Positions 17,730-26,930 of a stretch of DNA of 64,000 nucleotides are shown here, piece by piece (within the stretch, counting starts at the first letter, position 1; each line of letters starts with the position of its first letter). The notes beneath the pieces are model-generated. The model made no database searches, was not told the DNA's origin, and was given only the letters and a program-made list of their open reading frames with translations. Where the stretch lies: assembly GCA_001899205.1 (NCBI GenBank), contig MKVL01000019.1, positions 18,718 through 82,717 of the forward strand. Reading direction: 5' to 3'. The position numbers and the translations under genes were made by a program. Origin of the DNA: Mesorhizobium sp. 65-26 (lineage in GTDB: Bacteria; Pseudomonadota; Alphaproteobacteria; Rhizobiales; Rhizobiaceae).

Positions 17730-18293
17730 TCACGGCCGCATGACACTGGCCGATCGTTCGGCGAAGGGCAGCGGCCGCACCGTTTCCTTCTTCTGCGCCA
17801 CGGGCGTGAAGCCCAGCTTCTGGTAAAGCGGCAGCGCCGCCGGATGGTCGAGCGTGCACGTCTGAACCGTCACGCGCTTCGGGCCATATGACCAGGCGGC
17901 GGCAATGGCGGCGCCGAGAAACCAGCGGCCGATCCCCTGCCCGGTGGCATGGTCCATCATGCCGAAATAAGCGAGTTCCACCTCGTTGGGCAGATGCGGC
18001 TTGAGGTCGAAAAAGCCGGCCGGCGCGCCGTCGAGATAGAGCACCCTGATATCACGGTCCTCGCGGTGGATCCCCGCCGCGAGTTCATCGTCATCCAGTC
18101 TCAGCACATTGACCCAGTGCCACTTCCGCCCCACCCGATCCATCAGGTAGCGGTAGAAATGCAGCGGAATGTCCCTCGTCCTCAGCAAGGCGATCTGACG
18201 GTTGTAGGGTGCAGGCGGTGTCACGGACGGCGGCACGTGCATTTCCAGGAAGGTGACGGTGACGTCGATATCGTCCAGCGTGCCGTTTTCCAT
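17730..18293 (-). CDS. GNAT family N-acetyltransferase
   Basis: A 187-residue acetyltransferase-fold protein. The acetyl-CoA loop is HATGQGIGRWFLGAAIAAAW, with the preceding strand VELAYFGMM and the following TVQTCTLDHPAALPLYQKLGF. The start MENGTLDDIDVTVTFLEM (ATG at 18293) lies four bases after the sulfurtransferase stop, so the two are probably cotranscribed and coupled. The long upstream extension in this frame reads antisense to the neighbouring gene and was discarded. The substrate is unknown. Confidence 0.88.
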   Translation of the reverse strand: MENGTLDDIDVTVTFLEMHVPPSVTPPAPYNRQIALLRTRDIPLHFYRYLMDRVGRKWHWVNVLRLDDDELAAGIHREDRDIRVLYLDGAPAGFFDLKPHLPNEVELAYFGMMDHATGQGIGRWFLGAAIAAAWSYGPKRVTVQTCTLDHPAALPLYQKLGFTPVAQKKETVRPLPFAERSASVMRP

Positions 18294-18297
18294 CGTC

Positions 18298-19149
18298 TCA
18301 CTCCTTGCCGGTCGCGACCGGGGTGTCGGACAGGCCGCCCCATTCGGTCCACGAGCCGTCGTAGAGCCTGTTGTCGCCATGGCCAAGGGATTCCAGCGCC
18401 AGGGTGATGACGGCAGCGGTGATTCCCGAACCGCAGGACGTGACGACTGGCCTGGACAAGTCGATGCCGGCGTCGTCGAACACCTTGCGCAACTCTTCCC
18501 TGGGCAGGAACTTGCCCTGCCTCGACAGTGCCGACGCCGGCACGTTGCGAGCACCGGGCATGTGACCGGATCGAACGCCAGTGCGCGGCTCAGGCTCCGT
18601 TCCGGCGAAACGCCCCGGCGAGCGCGCATCGGCGATCTGGCTCTCGCCGCTCCCGACGATGCGTCGCATTTCATCCAGGCCGACGACGCGCGATGCATCG
18701 AAGTCGGCATGGAATATGGAGGAGGCGATCCTGGTCGGCTGCGCCGTCACCGGGCGACCCTCGGCCTTCCATCCATCGAAGCCACCGTTCAGCACATAGG
18801 TCTGAAAGACGCCCATCACCCGGAACATCCACCACGCCCGCGGCGCCGAGAAAAAGCCCGGTCCGTCATAGACGACGATCGTATCGTCCGCCGAGATCCC
18901 CAGCGCACCGACATATTGCGCGAAGCGGCGTGGCGGCGCGAGCGTGTGCGGCAACGGAGAATCGGCATCGGAGACCGCATCTTGATCGAGAAAGCGCGCG
19001 CCCGGGATGTGGGCCGCCTCGTATTCGGCGCGGGCATCCCGCTTCTGCGCGGGCAGATACCAGGACGCGTCGACGATTGTCAGGCCGGGTTCACCGAGGC
19101 GTTTCTGCAGCCAGTCGGCGTCGACCGTGAAAGGACTGTCTTCAGCCAT
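18298..19149 (-). CDS. sseA: Thiosulfate/3-mercaptopyruvate sulfurtransferase, two rhodanese domains
   Basis: A 283-residue tandem-rhodanese enzyme transferring sulfane sulfur from 3-mercaptopyruvate or thiosulfate. The N-terminal inactive rhodanese domain runs from about 8 to 130 (VDASWYLPAQKRDARAEY; HIPGARFLD). The C-terminal domain has SGHMPGARNVP and the active-site loop SCGSGITA, whose CGSGxT sequence favours 3-mercaptopyruvate. It starts at 19149 and is part of a leftward run cysK-alaX-sseA-GNAT that links cysteine synthesis with cysteine sulfur handling. Confidence 0.94.
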   Translation of the reverse strand: MAEDSPFTVDADWLQKRLGEPGLTIVDASWYLPAQKRDARAEYEAAHIPGARFLDQDAVSDADSPLPHTLAPPRRFAQYVGALGISADDTIVVYDGPGFFSAPRAWWMFRVMGVFQTYVLNGGFDGWKAEGRPVTAQPTRIASSIFHADFDASRVVGLDEMRRIVGSGESQIADARSPGRFAGTEPEPRTGVRSGHMPGARNVPASALSRQGKFLPREELRKVFDDAGIDLSRPVVTSCGSGITAAVITLALESLGHGDNRLYDGSWTEWGGLSDTPVATGKE

Positions 19150-19189
19150 TGTTGTTTCTCCTGCTGCTGCGCCTTCGCCGGATCGAGCA

Positions 19190-19933
19190 TCACGCGGCGG
19201 GCATCGGCCCGAAGCGGATGCGAAAGCGCCGGTTCTCGCGGCCCTTCTTCTCGATCTTGCCGATATGGATCTCGCCGACCTCACCGGTGCTCTTCACATG
19301 CGTGCCGCCGCAAGGTTGACTGTCGATGGACGCATCCTTGCCGATACAAACCAGCCTGATCTTGCCGGTCCCCACGGGTGGGCGCACGTTCTTGGATTTC
19401 ACCAGCCCGGGATTTGCCGCCAGTTCCTCGTCAGTGATCAGGCGCGTAAAAATCGGATGATCGGCCCGCACCAGTTCCATCAACCCGGCAGTCACCTCTT
19501 CCTTGCTGAAGCTGGCGTCCGGAATGTCGAAGTCGACGCGGCTGTCATCTTCCGCCACCGCCGCCCCGGTGATCGGGAACGGGCATACGACCGTAAGCAG
19601 ATGGCAGGCCGCATGCATGCGCATCAGCAGATGCCGCCGATCCCAGTTGATGACCAGCGTCAGTTGCTCGCCTACAGCCGGAACCGGCTGTTCCGGTGCC
19701 GGAACGTGGATGATTTCTTCCTTGGTCTCGCCCGTTATGGTGGCGGCGATGGCGATACGGCTGCCATCCGCGCGCTGGAAATAGCCGGTGTCGCCGGGCT
19801 GCCCGCCCGATGTGGCGTAGAAGATCGTCCGGTCGAGGATGATGCCGCCCCGTTCATTGATCGCGACGACCGTGGCGTCGGCCGTCTTCAGATAGGCATC
19901 GTCGCGAAACAGGGCCTGCGTCTTGTAGCTCAT
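19190..19933 (-). CDS. AlaX-type alanyl-tRNA editing protein
   Basis: A 247-residue free-standing homologue of the alanyl-tRNA synthetase editing domain, which hydrolyses Ser-tRNA(Ala) or Gly-tRNA(Ala). The zinc site appears as HxxxH in RMHAACHLLTVV and CxxxH in SQPCGGTHVKSTGEVG. The N-terminus LFRDDAYLKTADATVVAIN and the GGQPGDTG loop are also typical. The start ATG at 19933 overlaps the cysK stop by one base (TGATG), suggesting translational coupling. The longer in-frame start at 19984 lies inside cysK and is less likely. Confidence 0.92.
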   Translation of the reverse strand: MSYKTQALFRDDAYLKTADATVVAINERGGIILDRTIFYATSGGQPGDTGYFQRADGSRIAIAATITGETKEEIIHVPAPEQPVPAVGEQLTLVINWDRRHLLMRMHAACHLLTVVCPFPITGAAVAEDDSRVDFDIPDASFSKEEVTAGLMELVRADHPIFTRLITDEELAANPGLVKSKNVRPPVGTGKIRLVCIGKDASIDSQPCGGTHVKSTGEVGEIHIGKIEKKGRENRRFRIRFGPMPAA

Positions 19934-20967
19934 CACGCAACCTTCTCGAACGGTACCGCGATGCTGCTCTGATGCTCCATCCATGCCGGGATCGGCAGCT
20001 TCTTCTCACGCAGGAAGGCAGGATTGAACAGCTTGGACTGGTAGCGGGTGCCATAGTCGCAAAGGATGGTCACGATGGTGTGCCCCGGGCCGAGCTCCCG
20101 CGCCAGCCGGATGGCGCCGGCGATGTTGATGCCGGTCGAGCCGCCGACACACAGGCCCTCTTCCTGGATCAGGTCGAAGATGATCGGCAGCGCTTCCTCG
20201 TCCGGTATCTGGAATGAGAAGTCCGGCGCGAACCCTTCGAGATTGGCGGTGATGCGTCCCTGGCCGATACCCTCGGTGATGGAGCTGCCTTCGGACTTGA
20301 GCTCGCCGCTGGTGTAGAAGCTGTAGAGCGCGGCGCCTAGCGGGTCGGCCAAAGCGATCTTGACGTCCTGGCTCTTGCCCTTCAGACCGAGCCCCACACC
20401 GGCCAGCGTTCCGCCCGAACCGACCGCGGAGACAAAACCATCGACCTTGCCGCCGGTCTGGCTCCAGATCTCTTCCGCCGTCGTATGGATGTGGCCGTCG
20501 CGGTTGGCGACGTTGTCGAACTGGTTTGCCCAGATGGCGCCGTTTGGCTCGCTCCTTGCCATCTGCTCGGCCAGGCGGCCGGACAATTTCACGTAGTTGT
20601 TGGGATTCTTGTACGCCACCGCAGGCACTTCGATCAGTTCCGCTCCGAGTAGCCGGATCGTGTCCTTCTTCTCCTGACTCTGCGTTTCCGGGATGACGAT
20701 GACCGTGCGATAGCCCAGAGCCTTGGCGACCAGCGTCAGGCCGATTCCGGTATTACCAGCCGTACCCTCAACGATGACGCCGCCGGGCTTCAGCAATCCG
20801 CGCCGTTCGGCATCGCGGATGATGAACAGGCCGGCGCGATCCTTGACGGACTGGCCGGGATTTATGAACTCGGCCTTGCCCAGGATCTCGCATCCGGTTT
20901 CCTCGGACGCCCTCTTGAGGCGGATCAGTGGTGTGTTGCCGATCGCGTCGATCACGGAGCGGTGCAT
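19933..20967 (-). CDS. cysK: Cysteine synthase A (O-acetylserine sulfhydrylase)
   Basis: A 344-residue PLP enzyme making cysteine from O-acetylserine and sulfide. It shows IGNTPLIRLKRASEETG, the PLP lysine in NPGQSVKDRAGLFII, the phosphate-binding loop VEGTAGNTGIGL, and GSGGTLAGVGLGLK. The C-terminal extension (CDYGTRYQSKLFNPAFLREKK) is the form I associate with alphaproteobacteria. ATG at 20967 (MHRSVIDAIGNTP) is the best start; one at 20985 is also possible. It is the first gene of the run with alaX, sseA and a GNAT gene. Confidence 0.95.
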   Translation of the reverse strand: MHRSVIDAIGNTPLIRLKRASEETGCEILGKAEFINPGQSVKDRAGLFIIRDAERRGLLKPGGVIVEGTAGNTGIGLTLVAKALGYRTVIVIPETQSQEKKDTIRLLGAELIEVPAVAYKNPNNYVKLSGRLAEQMARSEPNGAIWANQFDNVANRDGHIHTTAEEIWSQTGGKVDGFVSAVGSGGTLAGVGLGLKGKSQDVKIALADPLGAALYSFYTSGELKSEGSSITEGIGQGRITANLEGFAPDFSFQIPDEEALPIIFDLIQEEGLCVGGSTGINIAGAIRLARELGPGHTIVTILCDYGTRYQSKLFNPAFLREKKLPIPAWMEHQSSIAVPFEKVA

Positions 20968-21369
20968 CGGAATTCCTTCTTGCATGCGCGGACGCCCTGG
21001 CGTCGTGGTTTCAGGATCCACTTGATTCCGCTACCGGTTGTTGGCGAACTTCGAAGCCGAGAACGACACTATAAACAGTGAGTTGCCAGTGTCTCTTCGT
21101 TTCTGAAATCCGCTCCGGACGAGATACCGAGGCGTGCCGAGTTTCAGAGTTGGGACACTAGAAACCCGCAGCTTTCGTTTCAAGGCAAGAATCGACTGGC
21201 CCAGTCGCATTTGCGGCAATGTGCGTTCCGGGCGGCGTTGCATCACGGGATCGCAACGGATGTGACATAACCGCTCTCTTTTTTTGATCGCGGCTGTGTC
21301 GCGCCTGGTGATTCCACTTGGCCGAAAAATGCTCTAGAGCACGATAGCGGCACGTTTCCGGGATGCATC
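20968..21369. other. Intergenic region between divergent cysK and the SDR gene
   Basis: About 400 bases, less GC-rich than the genes. It contains a GCTCTAGAGC palindrome near 21331-21340 and a T7 run near 21280. ORFs in it are not family-like. It probably holds both divergent promoters; I see no site I could assign. Confidence 0.4.
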
Positions 21370-22194
21370 ATGACCATCTATCGCGCCAACCCCAAGCATG
21401 GCGTCGCCTGGCTGACCGGCGGCAGCAGCGGCATCGGTCGCGCGCTTGCCAAGGACCTCGCGGCCGAAGGCTACGTCGTGGCGGTGACGGCGCTCCAGGA
21501 CGATCCGATCGACACGCTGATCGTCGAGACCGCACAGATGCCGGGACGCGTCGTCGCCTATCCCTGCGACGTCACCGACGAGTCAGGAATGGTGGGCGTT
21601 GTCGCGGCGATCGAGAAGGATCTCGGCCCGATCGTCCTGGCCATCTTCAATGCCGGAAACTACATCCCCACTCCTGGAGAGCAGCTCACCGTCGGCGCCT
21701 TCCGCAAGTCGTTCGACGTCAACTACTTCGGCATCATCCACGGCCTGGTGCCCGTCGTCGAGCGCATGCGCATCCGTTCGCGCGGCCACATCGTGCTGGT
21801 CGGATCGGTCACAGCCTATTTCGGCTGGCCCACGACAGCCGCTTATGGCGGCACAAAGGCAGCAGCGAACATACTGGCGGAGTCGCTGAGATACGATTTC
21901 GACAAGATGAACATTCGCGTGCAGATCATGAACCTCGGTTTCGTCGACACCGCGATCACCGAGAAGAACATGCTGCCGATGCCAGGCCTGATGCCCGTCA
22001 GCCGGGCCTCGCGGCGCATGGCGCGCGGCATCAGGAAAGGCGGCTTCGAAGTCCACTTCCCCTACCGGCTGAGCTGGCCGCTCAAAGTGCTCAGCATCCT
22101 GCCACGACCGATCTGCAGATGGGTCATCTTGTTCATGACGCACTGGAAGGCGCGTCCGCTGCATTTCGAGCGCAAGCCGCCAGTCGAGAGATAG
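21370..22194 (+). CDS. Short-chain dehydrogenase/reductase (SDR)
   Basis: A 274-residue classical SDR. The cofactor loop is LTGGSSGIGRALAKDLAAEG, the NAG motif is in IFNAGNYIP, the catalytic Ser is in VLVGSVTAYFG, and YxxxK is in TAAYGGTKAAANIL. Absence of an acidic residue directly after the second strand (VAVTALQDDP) leaves NADP(H) preference open. The C-terminal 40 residues are basic and hydrophobic (LPRPICRWVILFMTHWKARP), suggesting membrane association. The substrate is unknown. Confidence 0.9.
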   Translation: MTIYRANPKHGVAWLTGGSSGIGRALAKDLAAEGYVVAVTALQDDPIDTLIVETAQMPGRVVAYPCDVTDESGMVGVVAAIEKDLGPIVLAIFNAGNYIPTPGEQLTVGAFRKSFDVNYFGIIHGLVPVVERMRIRSRGHIVLVGSVTAYFGWPTTAAYGGTKAAANILAESLRYDFDKMNIRVQIMNLGFVDTAITEKNMLPMPGLMPVSRASRRMARGIRKGGFEVHFPYRLSWPLKVLSILPRPICRWVILFMTHWKARPLHFERKPPVER

Positions 22195-22378
22195 CGCCCG
22201 GCCCAATGCGCAACCCCTTCCGCGGTTCGCGACGCAAGAAATCGATTCCGGTTTTCGAGGTCATGCGCTACGTCCGGCCTGGGTCCCGATTCTGAATCCG
22301 CAAAAGTCCAAATCCCGACAGCGAAGCGGGTTTCGAATTCACGACACACGCGCGAGCGTTGGCTGCCTGGAGTCTGCA

Positions 22379-23353
22379 ATGGGGCGAAGGATCATGTTTG
22401 CCGTGGTAGGCATACTGGCCGTTCTGGCGCTGCTCGTCGTGCTTGGTCCACGCGTGCCTGTCGACACCACGATCCATTTCGATCCTTCGGTGATAGGCGA
22501 TGATCCGCAAGCGTACCTCGCGAAGGAAGAGGCCAGGGTTCCCGGCATTCGCGATGGCCTGGAGAAGGAGATCATCTGGGCCGACCCATTGGTCCACGCC
22601 AGGACGCGGCTTTCGATCGTCTATATCCATGGTTTCTCGGCCTCGAAGGGCGAGGTCCGCCCGCTGGCCGACGAAGTGGCCGATCAACTCGATGCCAACC
22701 TCTTCTACACGCGGCTGACCGGTCACGGCCAGGATGGCAACGCCATGGCCACCGGCAGCGTGAACGCCTGGATAAACGACTATGAGGAAGCGCTCGCCAT
22801 CGGTCGGGCCATCGGCGACAAGGTGATCGTCATCGCGACCTCGACCGGCGGTTCACTCGCCGCCTGGGCCGCCTCGCAGCCAGGTGCCTCGGATGGCGTC
22901 GAGGCCATCGCGTTCATCTCGCCCAATTTCGGCGTGCGGGCAAAGGGCGCGGACATCGTGACCCTGCCGTGGGGCAGGCAGATCGCCGAGATGGTCAGCG
23001 GCAAGGAGCGCAGCTTCACGCCGCGCAACGCCCTGCACGAGAAATTCTGGACCACGCGCTATCCGATGGCCGCGACGCTGCCTTTGGTCGCCCTGACCCA
23101 GCTTGCCTATGGCGCCCCGGTGGAGAAGGCCAGGATCCCTGCCCTGTTCATCTTCTCGGACTCCGACAAGGTCGTGCTGCCGGACCGCACGCGTGAAATC
23201 GCGGGCCGTTGGGGGGCCGCGCACGAACTGGTGCCTGTCGACGATACGGGCGATCCCGACAACCACGTGCTGGCCGGCGACGCGTTGTCGCCGTCAACCA
23301 CGGCCTTCCTCGCCGAGCGTATCGTCGTATGGGTGAAGGCGCTTACACAATAG
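22379..23353 (+). CDS. Alpha/beta hydrolase with N-terminal membrane anchor
   Basis: A 324-residue protein. Residues 6-24 (MFAVVGILAVLALLVVLG) form a signal anchor. The hydrolase fold follows with the oxyanion block IVYIHGFSASKGEVRPL, the nucleophile elbow IVIATSTGGSLAAWAA (Ser in TSTGG rather than the usual GxSxG), an acid in FIFSDSDKVV, and His in DPDNHVLAGD. It is probably anchored in the inner membrane facing the periplasm. The substrate is unknown; a carboxylesterase or lipase is likely. Confidence 0.88.
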   Translation: MGRRIMFAVVGILAVLALLVVLGPRVPVDTTIHFDPSVIGDDPQAYLAKEEARVPGIRDGLEKEIIWADPLVHARTRLSIVYIHGFSASKGEVRPLADEVADQLDANLFYTRLTGHGQDGNAMATGSVNAWINDYEEALAIGRAIGDKVIVIATSTGGSLAAWAASQPGASDGVEAIAFISPNFGVRAKGADIVTLPWGRQIAEMVSGKERSFTPRNALHEKFWTTRYPMAATLPLVALTQLAYGAPVEKARIPALFIFSDSDKVVLPDRTREIAGRWGAAHELVPVDDTGDPDNHVLAGDALSPSTTAFLAERIVVWVKALTQ

Positions 23354-23358
23354 GCGAC

Positions 23359-23395
23359 AAAAAAGGCGGCTGGAGATAACCCCGGCCGCCTTTGC
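23359..23395. terminator. Bidirectional terminator between hydrolase and helicase genes
   Basis: AAAAAAGGCGGC pairs with GCCGCCTTTG over a 14-base loop. It has T-rich ends in both directions and lies between convergent genes. Confidence 0.7.
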
Positions 23396-23453
23396 TTGGC
23401 TTGAAGCAGCTTCAGGAAATTACCTGAGGTCTCTGCCTGCGGATAGTTTTTCG

Positions 23454-24875
23454 TCAGGCGGCCCGCTTGGCCGGCCGCTTGCCGCCGAAGCGACGCTTGT
23501 TATTGCCCTTGAAGGGCTTGCGCCCTTCCGGACGCTCACCTTGTGGCTTCGCGGCGTGATGCCGCTCGCCGGCGGGCTTGCCCTGCGGCTTGCTCTTGCC
23601 GGCCCCGTTGTGGCCGCCCGCGGGGCGTCGGCCATCGCGACGGCCACCATGGTGCTCGCGATCATTGGCCGCGTCGACATGGCGTTCGGTCCGTTCGGCC
23701 GGGTTGCGTTGCGGATCGGGGCTGCCGAGATGGTCGGCAACAATCGGCAGCTTGGTGCGGATGATGCGCTCGACCTGGCGCAGCTTGCTGTTCTCCGAAG
23801 GATCGCAAAGCGTGATGGCGATGCCGTCACGACCGTTGCGGCCGGTGCGGCCGATGCGATGGACGTAGCTTTCGGCTTCGTCCGGCAGGTCGAAGTTGAT
23901 GACATGGCTGATGCCGGGGACGTCGATGCCGCGCGCGGCGATGTCGGTCGCGACCAGGATGCGCACCGAACCGTCACGAAAATCGTTCAGTGCCTTCTGA
24001 CGGGCGTTCTGCGACTTGTTGCCATGGATGACAGCGGCCTTGAAGCCGTCGCGTTCGAGATCCTTGGTCACCCTGTCGGCGCCATGCTTGGTGCGCGAAA
24101 AAATGATGACGGACTTCATCGCCTCGTCGGCGAGCATGGTCGACAGAACCTGGCGCTTCTGTTTGGTGCGAGCGAAGACGACGCTCTGCACGATCTCGGC
24201 CGCCGCGGTGCTTTGCGGCGAGACTTCGATGCGGACCGGGTTCTTCAACAGCCCCTTGGCCAATTCGGCGATTTCATCGGGCATGGTGGCCGAGAAAAGT
24301 GCTGTCTGGCGGTCGGGCGCGGTCGCCTTGGCGATGCGCTTGACGTCGTTGATGAAACCCATGTCCAGCATGCGGTCGCCTTCATCGAGAACGAGCCACT
24401 TGGTGTCGGCGAGGATCAGGTCGCCTTCGCGCACCAGGTCGGTCAGCCGGCCGGGCGTCGCGATGAGGATGTCGACCCCGGGGGCAATCTTCTTCACCTG
24501 GCTGAAGCGCGAAACGCCGCCCAGTACGAGGGCCGTCGAGACATGCGCGCCCTTGGCGAGCATCTTGATGGTCTCTTCGATCTGCACGGCGAGCTCCCTG
24601 GTGGGTGCCAGGATCAGCGCACGGGTCGTCTTCGCCCGACGCTTCGTGCCAAGCCCGATGATCTTCGACAGGATCGGCAGCGCGAAGGCCGCGGTCTTGC
24701 CGGAGCCGGTCTGGGCAATACCGAAAATATCGCGGCCTTCCAGCTGCGGCGGGATTGCCTGGCTTTGGATAGGCTTGGGATCGGTGAAGCCGGCGGCAAG
24801 AGTGGCCTTGAGCAGGGCGCCGGTGATTCCAAGTGCGGCGAAACCGTTCAGTTCCGCTGAGTTTTCGTTGGTCAA
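23454..24875 (-). CDS. DEAD-box-type ATP-dependent RNA helicase (RhlE-like)
   Basis: A 473-residue helicase. Motifs in order: Q-motif PKPIQSQAIPP, motif I AQTGSGKTAAF, PTRELAVQ, TPGRLTDLV, motif II VLDEGDRMLDMG, SATMPDEIA, then VI HRIGRTGRNGRDG. Motif II reads DEGD instead of DEAD. The last 100 residues are basic and Gly/Arg/Lys/Pro-rich (KPFKGNNKRRFGGKRP), an RNA-binding tail. The best start is a TTG at 24875 (TNENSAELNGFAALGITG) after AAAGAAGAAGAA; no ATG lies closer to the family N-terminus. It probably acts in ribosome assembly or mRNA decay. Confidence 0.92.
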   Translation of the reverse strand: MTNENSAELNGFAALGITGALLKATLAAGFTDPKPIQSQAIPPQLEGRDIFGIAQTGSGKTAAFALPILSKIIGLGTKRRAKTTRALILAPTRELAVQIEETIKMLAKGAHVSTALVLGGVSRFSQVKKIAPGVDILIATPGRLTDLVREGDLILADTKWLVLDEGDRMLDMGFINDVKRIAKATAPDRQTALFSATMPDEIAELAKGLLKNPVRIEVSPQSTAAAEIVQSVVFARTKQKRQVLSTMLADEAMKSVIIFSRTKHGADRVTKDLERDGFKAAVIHGNKSQNARQKALNDFRDGSVRILVATDIAARGIDVPGISHVINFDLPDEAESYVHRIGRTGRNGRDGIAITLCDPSENSKLRQVERIIRTKLPIVADHLGSPDPQRNPAERTERHVDAANDREHHGGRRDGRRPAGGHNGAGKSKPQGKPAGERHHAAKPQGERPEGRKPFKGNNKRRFGGKRPAKRAA

Positions 24876-25266
24876 AATTCTTCTTCTTTCACGCGGCCTC
24901 AGGCCGCAAACACCGATTGCGGCAGGGCGCAACCTGCCGTCGGATCATATCGTCATGGAACGACAAGGCGGCGGACACCATCGTCCGCGCGGCTGCGCTG
25001 TCGTGCCCGCAGGCATTATGCCACGGGGCTTTTTCGCCACCTTGCCGATCAGCCGGAAAGAGGGAAAACAGACGCAACCAGTCTCATTCATCGAGAAGGC
25101 CGGACAATCCCGGCCCAAGCGCCTATGCCGCTGCATATGGCCTAGTTCCCCTGGAAATGCAAGGGGAGCCATGTTGCAGCGCAACAAAAGTGCATGAAAG
25201 CGACGCTTGCGCTCCCCCGCGGGCATCATTACCACGAGACGCAGCTTTTATCCTGGGGACCGATCG
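24876..25266. other. Intergenic region between divergent helicase and pccB genes
   Basis: About 390 bases with no coding support. A small palindrome TTGC-AGC-GCAA lies at 25174-25184, 83 bases before pccB. The helicase side contains only GC-rich stretches. Overlapping ORFs on both strands look like chance. Confidence 0.4.
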
Positions 25267-26799
25267 ATGAAGGACGTGCTGAAGGAACTCGAGCGCCGGC
25301 GCGACATTGCCCGGATGGGGGGTGGTCAAGCCCGTATCGACGCGCAGCACCAGAAGGGCAAGCTCACCGCTCGCGAGCGGATCGAGATTTTCCTCGATGA
25401 AGGATCCTTCGAAGAGTTCGACATGTATGTCGAGCATCGCTCTACCGATTTCGGCATGGAGAAGACCAAGATCGCGGGCGACGGCGTCGTCACCGGCTGG
25501 GGCACGGTCAATGGCCGCCCGGTCTATATCTTTGCAAAGGACTTCACCGTGTTCGGCGGCTCGCTATCAGAGGCGCACGCCGAAAAGGTCATCAAGGTCC
25601 AGGAGATGGCGCTGCGCAATCGCGCGCCGATCATCGGCCTCTACGATGCCGGCGGCGCCCGCATCCAGGAAGGTGTCGCGGCGCTCGGCGGCTATGCCGA
25701 GATCTTCCAGCGCAACACGCTGGCCTCCGGCGTCATTCCGCAGATTTCGCTGATCATGGGCCCCTGCGCCGGCGGCGACGTCTATTCGCCTGCCATGACC
25801 GACTTCATCTTCATGGTGCGCGACACCTCCTACATGTTCGTGACCGGGCCGGATGTGGTGAAGACGGTGACCAACGAGACGGTTACCGCCGAAAGCCTCG
25901 GCGGCGCCTCCGTCCACACCACCAAATCCTCCATCGCCGACGGCGCTTACGACAATGATGTCGAAGCGCTCCTGCAGATGCGCCGGCTCATCGACCTGCT
26001 GCCCGCTTCCAACACGGCGGATATTCCGGAGATCGAGTGCTACCAGTCGGTGACCGAGCATGACATGTCGCTCGACAGGCTCATTCCCGACAACGCCAAC
26101 AAGCCCTACGACATCAAGGAACTGATCCTGAAGACCGTCGACGAAGGCGACTTCTTCGAGATCCAGGAGAGCTTCGCCAAGAACATCGTCACCGGTTTCG
26201 GCCGCGTCGAGGGCCGCACCGTGGGCTTCGTGGCCAACCAGCCGATGGTGCTGGCGGGCGTGCTCGATTCCGACGCCAGCCGCAAGGCGGCGCGCTTCGT
26301 GCGCTTCTGCGACTGCTTCTCGATACCGATCGTCACCTTCGTCGACGTCCCCGGCTTCCTGCCCGGCACCGCGCAGGAATATGGCGGCCTGATCAAGCAC
26401 GGCGCCAAGCTCCTGTTCGCCTATGCCGAGGCGACCGTGCCGAAGATCACCGTCATCACCCGCAAGGCCTATGGCGGCGCCTATGACGTCATGGCCTCCA
26501 AGCACTTGCGCGGCGACATGAACTACGCCTGGCCGACCGCTCAGATCGCGGTGATGGGCGCCCGCGGCGCGGTCGAGATCATCTATCGCAAGGACATCGG
26601 CGACCCCGAAAAGATCGCGGAGCACACCAAGGCCTACGAAGACCGTTTCCTGTCGCCGTTCGTGGCCGCCGAGCGCGGCTATGTCGACGAGGTGATCATG
26701 CCCCATTCGACGCGGCGCCGTATCGCGCGCGCGCTTCGCATGCTGCGCAACAAGGACATGCAGAACCCCTGGAAAAAGCACGACAACATCCCGCTGTGA
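25267..26799 (+). CDS. pccB: Propionyl-CoA carboxylase beta subunit (carboxyltransferase)
   Basis: A 510-residue carboxyltransferase that moves CO2 from carboxybiotin to propionyl-CoA, giving methylmalonyl-CoA. Family blocks are [38 protein letters not shown], the acyl-CoA oxyanion loops [12 protein letters not shown] and [21 protein letters not shown], and [17 protein letters not shown] with its two glycines. Length matches the family. The alpha subunit is not in the window. The start at 25267 has weak upstream GGGGA. It belongs to propionate, odd-chain fatty acid and branched amino acid catabolism. Confidence 0.96.
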   Translation: MKDVLKELERRRDIARMGGGQARIDAQHQKGKLTARERIEIFLDEGSFEEFDMYVEHRSTDFGMEKTKIAGDGVVTGWGTVNGRPVYIFAKDFTVFGGSLSEAHAEKVIKVQEMALRNRAPIIGLYDAGGARIQEGVAALGGYAEIFQRNTLASGVIPQISLIMGPCAGGDVYSPAMTDFIFMVRDTSYMFVTGPDVVKTVTNETVTAESLGGASVHTTKSSIADGAYDNDVEALLQMRRLIDLLPASNTADIPEIECYQSVTEHDMSLDRLIPDNANKPYDIKELILKTVDEGDFFEIQESFAKNIVTGFGRVEGRTVGFVANQPMVLAGVLDSDASRKAARFVRFCDCFSIPIVTFVDVPGFLPGTAQEYGGLIKHGAKLLFAYAEATVPKITVITRKAYGGAYDVMASKHLRGDMNYAWPTAQIAVMGARGAVEIIYRKDIGDPEKIAEHTKAYEDRFLSPFVAAERGYVDEVIMPHSTRRRIARALRMLRNKDMQNPWKKHDNIPL

Positions 26800-26930
26800 A
26801 GCGGTGATGTCGCGGGCGGTGCTTTGGGCCGGCGAGCGGCTGGGCAGGTTTGCCATCCTGCTTTTCGCCTTGCCGCTCCTGCTGCCGCGGCGACGCATGG
26901 GCGCCGTCCAGACCGGGCGCGTGCAATCGT

